A DNA stretch of 64,000 nt. Source: Paraburkholderia phytofirmans PsJN (GTDB lineage: Bacteria; Pseudomonadota; Gammaproteobacteria; Burkholderiales; Burkholderiaceae). The position numbers were made by a program, and so were the translations under genes. The stretch covers positions 868,001 through 932,000 of the forward strand of contig NC_010676.1 in NCBI RefSeq assembly GCF_000020125.1. The letters run 5' to 3'. The first letter of the stretch is position 1, and every line of letters starts with the position of its first letter. Positions 58,458 to 64,000 of the stretch are shown here, one piece after another. Under the pieces are notes generated by a model, which saw nothing but the letters and a program-made list of their open reading frames with translations, did no database searches and was not told where the DNA came from.

Positions 58458-59759
58458 TCAGGCGCTGAGCTGCCGCCCTCTGGTTTCAGGCAGCGTCAAC
58501 GCGGCGAGGATCACGATGCCGTACGCCGCCGCGGCGAACACGCCGATCGCGTGGCCGAGCGTCATCGATTGCGACACGTAGCCGATCAGGAACGGAAACG
58601 TCGCGCCGACCGCTCGCCCGAAGTTGTAGCAGAAGCCTTGGCCGGAGCCGCGAATCCGCGTGGGGAACAGCTCGGTAAGGAACGCGCCCATGCCCGAGAA
58701 AATGCCCGACGCGCAGAAGCCGAGTGGGAAACCGAGCACGAGCATCGAGAGATTGTCGAGCGGCAGTTGCGTGTAGATCAGTGCAATCGCGCACGACGCC
58801 AGGGCGAACGCAATGAAGGCGCGCTTGCGGCCGATCCTGTCGCTGACATAAGCGCCCGTCAGATAGCCGCAATACGAGCCGACGATCACCACGCCGAGAT
58901 AGCTGCCGGTGCCGATCACGCTCAGATGCCGTTCGGTTTTCAGATACGTCGGCAGCCAGGTGGTCACCGCGTAGTAGCCGCCTTGCACGCCGGTAGCCAG
59001 CACGGACGCGCGCAGTGTCGTCCAGACAATCTCGCCGCGGAAAATATCGAACAGCGAAGCGCGCGTTTGCGTGGCGGCCTGCGCCGCTTTCTGCTGCCGA
59101 TGCACTTCGGGCTCGTCGACGAAGCGGCGGATCCAGATCACGAACGGCGCCGGCGCAATGCCGATGGCGAACAGCACGCGCCAGGCGTAATCGGCCGGGA
59201 CCAGCGAGAACACGGCCATGAAGAGCAGCGTCGAAATGCCCCAACCGATCGCCCAACCCGCCTGGACGAGCCCCACCGCCTTGCCGCGATCGCGCGCGCG
59301 GATCACTTCGCCGATCAGTACCGCGCCCGCCGTCCACTCGCCGCCAAAGCCGAGACCCATCAGCCCGCGCGCCCACAGCAACTGCGAGAAATTCTGCGCC
59401 AGCGCGCAAGCCAGCGTGAAGACCGCGAACCAGAGAATCGTGATCTGCAAAGTCTTCACCCGGCCGATACGATCCGACAGCACGCCGGCAGCCCAGCCGC
59501 CAAGCGCTGAACTCAGCAGCGTGACGGTGCCGATCAGACCGGCGTCGCCGCGCGTGATGCTCCAGGTCGCGATCAGCGTCGGAATCACGAAGCTCAGGAA
59601 CTGCGTGTCCATGGCGTCGAGCACGTAGCCGATCTTGCAACTCCAGAAGGCGCGCTTCTCGCTGGCGGAGATCTGCCGATACCACGCGAACGGGCCTTGT
59701 CCTGCACCGGACTCGCCATAAGGCTCGGCGTCGCCGGTCAACTGCGCTTCGGTTTCCAT
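58458..59759 (-). CDS. MFS transporter
   Basis: The 433-residue protein has 12 predicted membrane segments and MFS motifs (GWAAGVLSDRIGRVKTLQITI; second half YVSDRIGRKRAFIAF). The opening WYRQISASEKRAFWSCKIGYVLDAMDTQF resembles the sialate/lactate/aromatic-acid proton symporter groups. It ends LPETRGRQLSA. It is adjacent to a DUF1445 hydro-lyase gene on the same strand, so the transported acid may be the hydro-lyase substrate. Start ATG 59759 with GGAG upstream. Confidence 0.9.
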   Translation of the reverse strand: METEAQLTGDAEPYGESGAGQGPFAWYRQISASEKRAFWSCKIGYVLDAMDTQFLSFVIPTLIATWSITRGDAGLIGTVTLLSSALGGWAAGVLSDRIGRVKTLQITILWFAVFTLACALAQNFSQLLWARGLMGLGFGGEWTAGAVLIGEVIRARDRGKAVGLVQAGWAIGWGISTLLFMAVFSLVPADYAWRVLFAIGIAPAPFVIWIRRFVDEPEVHRQQKAAQAATQTRASLFDIFRGEIVWTTLRASVLATGVQGGYYAVTTWLPTYLKTERHLSVIGTGSYLGVVIVGSYCGYLTGAYVSDRIGRKRAFIAFALASCAIALIYTQLPLDNLSMLVLGFPLGFCASGIFSGMGAFLTELFPTRIRGSGQGFCYNFGRAVGATFPFLIGYVSQSMTLGHAIGVFAAAAYGIVILAALTLPETRGRQLSA

Positions 59760-59824
59760 GCTTGCACTCCGGTCGTCGTTGGCCGCGTCTCGTCGCACGG
59801 CGGGTGAGGGCACAAACGCTGCGG

Positions 59825-60604
59825 CTACAGCACCGCCAGCGTGGTGTTGGGAATATCGGTGACGAGCATGTGCCCCGGCTTGTGCGCGATCGCGAACGGC
59901 AGACGCGCGCTTTCGATGGCGGCTTGCGGTGTCACGCCGCAAGCCCAGAACACGGGCAGCTCGTCGCTGCGTACTTCGACGGCGTCGCCGAAATCGGGAC
60001 TCGCCAGATCGCGAATGCCGATCAGCGACGGATCGCCGATATGAACCGGCGCGCCGTGCACGGCGGGAAAGCGGCTGGTGATCTGGATCGCGCGGATGGC
60101 GTCGGCGGCTTTCATCGGCCGCATCGACACGACGCGATTGCCGCCGAACACGCCGGCAGCCACGTTGCGCTCGCGAGTGCGATACATCGGCACGTTGACC
60201 TGCTGTTCGATATGGCGCAGCGCGATGCCTTCACGCCGCAGCATTTCTTCGAAAGAAAACGAGCAGCCGATCGCGAACACCACCAGGTCGTCGCGCCACA
60301 ATTCGTCGAGACTGCGCACTTCCTCGGCGCGCTCGCCATGCCGGTACACGTAAAACGCGGGCACGTCGTTGCGGATGTCGAGATCGGCGCCGAGCGCGGG
60401 CACGCGCCAGTCGCCCGGTTCGCCGATGCCCAGCAGCGGACACGCTTTCGGATTCAACGTGCAGAAGCGCAGGAAATCGTCGGCGTGCTGTTTGGGCAGG
60501 ATGGCGAGGTTGGCTTGCGCATAGTCGCCGCAATAGCCCGCAGTGGGACCGGACAGACGCCGGCTGCGTATCTGCTGACGAAATTCGGATGGCGTGTAGG
60601 ACAT
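59825..60604 (-). CDS. DUF1445 / UPF0317 putative hydro-lyase
   Basis: The 259-residue protein starts [20 protein letters not shown] and has the UPF0317 pattern ([97 protein letters not shown]). Members include D-glutamate cyclase-like hydro-lyases acting on hydroxy- or amino-acids. The tight link to an MFS acid transporter and a divergent LysR regulator suggests a small catabolic module. Confidence 0.92.
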   Translation of the reverse strand: MSYTPSEFRQQIRSRRLSGPTAGYCGDYAQANLAILPKQHADDFLRFCTLNPKACPLLGIGEPGDWRVPALGADLDIRNDVPAFYVYRHGERAEEVRSLDELWRDDLVVFAIGCSFSFEEMLRREGIALRHIEQQVNVPMYRTRERNVAAGVFGGNRVVSMRPMKAADAIRAIQITSRFPAVHGAPVHIGDPSLIGIRDLASPDFGDAVEVRSDELPVFWACGVTPQAAIESARLPFAIAHKPGHMLVTDIPNTTLAVL

Positions 60605-60799
60605 GGACTGCTCGGCTCCAGGTAGATCGCGTGACTGAAATACTTCAGCGATGCAAACCAGATTAGTAACGTCAAAAATATCCATCCAGCGAGTTTTTAT
60701 TGCGTTTCGTTAAATTAAACTTAACGGCGCCGTGGCCCCGCCGTGACCCGTTCACGGCGATGATCGCGTGCAACCCGCCGCTGCTGAGAGAGCTCCGCC

Positions 60800-61738
60800 A
60801 TGAATACCCGCTTTGTCGAAACATTTCTGACGCTCGCCCGCCTGGGCAGTTTTCGCGCGACCGCCGCCGCCATGCACGCGACGCCTGCGGCGATTTCACT
60901 GCGCATCAAGACACTCGAAGCCGAGTTGGGCGTCGAGTTGATCGAGCGCGATGCCGCGGAATTTCAGCTCACGGCGAATGGCGAGCGGCTGCTCGCGCAT
61001 GCGCGCTCGGTAGTGCAGGCCACGCGCTCGCTGCAACTGGCCGCGCAGGACGAGACGCAAGTGGCGACACGTTTGCGCCTCGGCGTGATCGAGACGGTGG
61101 TGCATAGCTGGCTGCCGGACTACATCCGGATGCTGAACCTGGAGTACAACCGCATCGTCGTGGACCTCACGGTCGATTCGAGCGCGATACTCGGCCCGCG
61201 TTTGCGCGCGGGCGAACTGGACCTGGCGATTCAGGTGGAAGAAACGGCGGAGCATGAGGCGTCGATCGTGTCGACCTTGCTGGCGAGCTATCCCGTGCGC
61301 TGGATCGCGCGCAGCGATCTGATTCCTGCCAGCCGCGCGAAACATGTGCAGACGGTGTTGAGCAAACCCGTGCTGACATTTGGCCGGGGCACCGCGCCGC
61401 AAATCGCCGTCGAAGCGATCGTGCAGGCGCTCGCGAAGCGCGCCGGTGTGCCGCTCGCGCAGACTCAGGTGACCTGCATGCCGTCGGTCGCGGTGATCGT
61501 GAAACTGCTGCGCGACGGCTTTGGAATCGCGGCGGTGCCCGCGCTATTCGTCGAGCCTTATCTGAGCAATGGGGAACTGGGACAATTGCAGGTGCGCCCA
61601 CTTCCGCCGCCGATCGACGTCGCGATGTACTACCGCGACGATGCCGACGTCGGCGTGCTCGCGGCATCGCGTGTCGCGCGTAACGCGTGCGATCAGTATG
61701 CGAAGGCGATGGGGCGGCAGTTGATCGAGAAACGCTGA
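60800..61738 (+). CDS. LysR-family transcriptional regulator
   Basis: The 312-residue protein has an N-terminal LysR HTH (MNTRFVETFLTLARLGSFRATAAAMHATPAAISLRIKTLEAELGVELIERD) and a PBP2-type effector domain (RLRLGVIETVVHSWLPDYIRMLNLEY, CMPSVAVIVKLLRDGFGIAAVPALFV). It is divergent from the hydro-lyase/MFS pair (195 bp gap), which it most likely regulates. It is convergent with mdcH, so MdcR is a less likely assignment. Confidence 0.92.
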   Translation: MNTRFVETFLTLARLGSFRATAAAMHATPAAISLRIKTLEAELGVELIERDAAEFQLTANGERLLAHARSVVQATRSLQLAAQDETQVATRLRLGVIETVVHSWLPDYIRMLNLEYNRIVVDLTVDSSAILGPRLRAGELDLAIQVEETAEHEASIVSTLLASYPVRWIARSDLIPASRAKHVQTVLSKPVLTFGRGTAPQIAVEAIVQALAKRAGVPLAQTQVTCMPSVAVIVKLLRDGFGIAAVPALFVEPYLSNGELGQLQVRPLPPPIDVAMYYRDDADVGVLAASRVARNACDQYAKAMGRQLIEKR

Positions 61739-61768
61739 GGCACGCATGACGGACATGCCGCACATCAT

Positions 61769-62701
61769 TCAACGCGCGTCGAGACGCCGCCGCGCGGTGG
61801 CCACGAGTCGATCGAACGGGAAAGTGCTGACGGCGAGCGCGGCGGTCTCCGGCAAGTATTCGCGCGCAATGTCGGTCAAGACCTGGCCCGGCGGCGCTTC
61901 GATCAGCACGTGCGCGCCCATTTCCTGCATCACCGTGAGTGCGTCGAACCAGCGTACCGTGTAGCGGATATTGGTGGCGAGGTCATTGCGGATCGCGTCC
62001 GCCGTATACAACGGACGGCCGCCGCGATTGCCGACGTAGATGCTTTGCGGCGTGTGAAAGGGCACGTCCTTTGCGTAGGCGACCAGTTCGTCCGAGGCTT
62101 GCGCGAGCAATTCGCAATGCGACGGCACGCTCACCGCGAGGCGCGTGGCCTTGCGCGCGCCCGCGGCCAGCGCGCGTTCGATAAAGGCGTCCAGTGCGTC
62201 ATTCGCGCCCGCTATGACAATCTGGCGCGGCGCGTTCACGTTGCCGATAAAGACATGCTGCTGTGTTTCATCGACATGTCGTGCAGCGAGCGTTTCCACT
62301 TGATACTCGGTCAAGCCCGATATCGCTGCGAGACCGTAGCCGGACGGGTACGCGGTTTCCATCAATTCGGCGCGGCGGCGCACCATCTTCAATGCGTCTG
62401 CAAAATGAATCGCACCGCAACTCACGGCCGCGGGGTACGCGCCGACCGAAAGACCCGCGCTGATCCCCGGCATGAACCGTTCGGCGGCCAGCGCGCGCGT
62501 AAGCGCCACGCCTGCAACCGTCAAGCCGATTTGCACGGCGACGGTCGAGCGCAAGGCGTCCGGCGTGTCCAGTGTAAGCACATCGACGCCGAGCATCTGC
62601 GACGCTTCATCGAGCGTGTCGCGCACCGCATCATGCTCCGGCAGACGATGCAGGAACCCATCGGTCTGCGCGCCCTGACCTGGGAAAAGCAGCGCGAGCA
62701 T
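61769..62701 (-). CDS. mdcH: malonate decarboxylase epsilon subunit (malonyltransferase)
   Basis: The 310-residue enzyme transfers malonyl from malonyl-CoA to the thiol of the decarboxylase acyl carrier protein. It has the acyltransferase fold: MLALLFPGQGAQTDGFL, nucleophile Ser in GISAGLSVGAYPAAV, Arg in ALKMVRRRAELME and His in VSVPSHCELLAQA. Its ATG shares one base with the mdcG stop (TGATG). It is the last gene of the operon in the window. Confidence 0.92.
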   Translation of the reverse strand: MLALLFPGQGAQTDGFLHRLPEHDAVRDTLDEASQMLGVDVLTLDTPDALRSTVAVQIGLTVAGVALTRALAAERFMPGISAGLSVGAYPAAVSCGAIHFADALKMVRRRAELMETAYPSGYGLAAISGLTEYQVETLAARHVDETQQHVFIGNVNAPRQIVIAGANDALDAFIERALAAGARKATRLAVSVPSHCELLAQASDELVAYAKDVPFHTPQSIYVGNRGGRPLYTADAIRNDLATNIRYTVRWFDALTVMQEMGAHVLIEAPPGQVLTDIAREYLPETAALAVSTFPFDRLVATARRRLDAR

Positions 62702-63399
62702 CAGGCGTCGTCGCCGTGAGACGCGGGGTCCCACGGATCGGCGATCAGTTGCGGGCCGCGTGCGTGGCGGGCCAGCACACGCGGTTTGCCCGCTGCCCAT
62801 TCGGCCAGCGCCACGCCGCCCGCGGGCGTATCGAGTTGCGCGTCCACGCGAACGCCGATGCGTTGCGCGAGCGCTTGCAGATAGTCGAGCAATTCAATCG
62901 CGAGGTTTCGCGTGAGAGGTTTTTCCTGCGTTCGGATAAGCAGATCGAGATCGCTCGATGCCGTCACCGTTGGTACTTGCGTCGCCAGTTCGAAACCAGC
63001 GCTGCCGGTCGGCCCCCAGACGAATGCATTCAACGGGCCGGTCGCGTTGTTTTGCAATGCAGCGAGTGCGGCGAAGGCGGGCAATGCATGACGGCCGGCG
63101 AGCGGTGCGCGTGAAAGAGCTTCCGGCGACACGGCGCTTACTACATCCGCCGACGATGCCCACGTGCCATAACGCTCCGAGCGCCCGACGCCGCGCATGC
63201 CGATCGCGACGAACCCATCCGCCGCCGGCGCGCGCCGGACGACTGCATACGGCGCGCGCCCGAACGCCTCGCGCACCCACGACGGTTCATTGTGGAATGC
63301 TTGCAGGCGTTGCAGACGCAGCAAGTCGTGCGGCCGCCATCGCGCATCGCACGACACCGCGTGATCGATTGCAAACGGCGGCGCGGCACACACTTGCAT
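62701..63399 (-). CDS. mdcG: malonate decarboxylase holo-ACP synthase (phosphoribosyl-dephospho-CoA transferase)
   Basis: The protein (232 residues from ATG 63399; 63414 is also possible) attaches the phosphoribosyl-dephospho-CoA group to the carrier subunit MdcC. It shows RPHDLLRLQ at the N-terminus, FVAIGMRGVGRSERYGTW, LNAFVWGPTGSAGFELATQ and the nucleotidyltransferase-like SSDLDLLIR acidic pair. I chose 63399 because it gives the same TGATG stop/start overlap with mdcE as seen between mdcG and mdcH, which implies coupling. Confidence 0.9.
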   Translation of the reverse strand: MQVCAAPPFAIDHAVSCDARWRPHDLLRLQRLQAFHNEPSWVREAFGRAPYAVVRRAPAADGFVAIGMRGVGRSERYGTWASSADVVSAVSPEALSRAPLAGRHALPAFAALAALQNNATGPLNAFVWGPTGSAGFELATQVPTVTASSDLDLLIRTQEKPLTRNLAIELLDYLQALAQRIGVRVDAQLDTPAGGVALAEWAAGKPRVLARHARGPQLIADPWDPASHGDDA

Positions 63400-64000
63400 C
63401 ACACGGCGTCCCATTGTTCGGCGAGACGCCGGCGCACTTCGATCGACGCCGCGCGATTCTTCTGCGCCGCCGCGGATTCCAGCCGATGCGCGAGATTGCG
63501 GCGGCCATCGTCGCGCACGCTGCGAATCTGCTCGCTCAACACCTGGCGCACGCGCTCGATCTGCGCGGTGTCCGGCGCATCGGCATCGACGCCTTCGATC
63601 AACTGATCGAGCAGGCCGAGTTTGGCGAATGACGCCATCGAGTACGACATCGGCACGATGGTTTCGCCGAGCGCGTCGAGCGCTTCGACCGTGCGGCGCG
63701 TGACGCGTGCGGCGGCTTCTTTGCCCATCGCATGAACCATGGTGCCGGGCGCGTCGAGCGCGACGATGCGGTTGCCTTGATAGCCGTGCGCGAGAAACGC
63801 GCCCGACATGGCTGGTCCGACGATCAGCGCGATCACCGGATGACCCGCGTCGCGCGCGGCGGCGTAGGCATCGACGGCCGCGGCGCAGGCGAGATGAATG
63901 CCGAGCATTTCCTCGCGATAGCCGTACGCCTGGCTTTTCACATCGACGATCGCGACAATCGGGCGGCGCGTGCCGCTCGCTTCGTCGCGCGCAATGGCGT
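63399..64000 (-). CDS. mdcE: malonate decarboxylase gamma subunit (N-terminus cut by window edge)
   Basis: The C-terminal part of the carboxytransferase-like gamma subunit is visible: AIVDVKSQAYGYREEMLGIHLACAAAVDAYAAAR, VIALIVGPAMSGAFLAHGYQGNRIVALDAPGTMVHAMGKEAAARVTRRTVE, and a helical end. Coding continues without a stop to the window edge, so an internal GTG is not the start. With MdcD it decarboxylates malonyl-ACP to acetyl-ACP and CO2. The upstream operon genes (mdcABCD) should lie beyond the window. Confidence 0.93.
   Translation of the reverse strand, partial: AIARDEASGTRRPIVAIVDVKSQAYGYREEMLGIHLACAAAVDAYAAARDAGHPVIALIVGPAMSGAFLAHGYQGNRIVALDAPGTMVHAMGKEAAARVTRRTVEALDALGETIVPMSYSMASFAKLGLLDQLIEGVDADAPDTAQIERVRQVLSEQIRSVRDDGRRNLAHRLESAAAQKNRAASIEVRRRLAEQWDAV

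Noticed and set aside
61769..62701. Fatty-acid FabD (malonyl-CoA:ACP transacylase)
   Set aside because: The fold is the same, but the tight coupling to mdcG and mdcE identifies MdcH of malonate decarboxylase.

Overview
The window looks like a chromosomal segment of a Paraburkholderia/Burkholderia-type betaproteobacterium. The evidence is high-GC coding sequence, a complete rRNA operon with Burkholderiaceae-like 16S, 23S and 5S genes and spacer tRNA-Ile(GAT)/tRNA-Ala(TGC), and typical Burkholderiales families (DUF3563, glycine-zipper proteins, LysE/Lrp, FUSC, biotin-independent malonate decarboxylase, 2-aminoethylphosphonate ABC transporter). I see no prophage, insertion sequence or CRISPR array. 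The genus call is inferred from gene content and rRNA, not from a database search.

Layout. 0-9.3 kb holds small exported proteins, an alpha/beta hydrolase coupled to an OmpR-type response regulator, a DedA-PAP2-LssY fusion, a glycine-zipper protein, an HD hydrolase and an OsmC protein. 9.3-12 kb is an Nramp-related transporter with an unusually long 5' leader. 12-15 kb holds Lrp/LysE, DUF1289, YnfA and DUF1993 genes. 15.3-18.7 kb is a pair of serine peptidases (sedolisin S53 and carboxypeptidase S10). 18.9-26 kb holds a degenerate HNH-like exported protein, an RRM-like protein, NadE, an L,D-transpeptidase, an EamA transporter and a UbiB-like protein with eroded kinase motifs. 26-35.8 kb is a phosphonate block: DeoR regulator, phnSTUV transport, GntR/FCD regulator, phosphonoacetate hydrolase (phnA), phosphonoacetaldehyde dehydrogenase (phnY) and a PhnZ-like HD protein. 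35.9-41.8 kb is the rRNA operon with two tandem promoters and a terminator. 42-53 kb holds a LysR/FUSC divergent pair, a CoA-transferase, a GlsB-like protein, an MgtC-family protein with a long leader, a metallophosphoesterase, a nitroreductase and AlkB. 53.4-58.4 kb is a YtfQ/YtfR/YtfT/YjfF-type sugar ABC transporter. 58.4-61.7 kb holds an MFS transporter, a DUF1445 hydro-lyase and a divergent LysR. 61.7-64 kb is the end of a malonate decarboxylase operon (mdcE-mdcG-mdcH).

The most interesting signal is a pair of related non-coding leaders. The Nramp-related transporter (start 11015) and the MgtC-family gene (start 48620) lie 37 kb apart. Each is preceded, several hundred bases upstream, by a promoter of the same form (TTGACT, 18 bp, TAAAAT, then a near-identical block). 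The promoter is followed by a short TTG-initiated reading frame and, exactly 35 nt after its stop in both, a hairpin with a shared 10-nt 5' strand and covarying 3' strand. Mg2+ (or a related cation) is the natural candidate signal: MgtC is a Mg2+-stress family and the transporter lacks the canonical Nramp Mn/Fe motifs. The Nramp-like gene also has two further leader ORFs with good Shine-Dalgarno sites.
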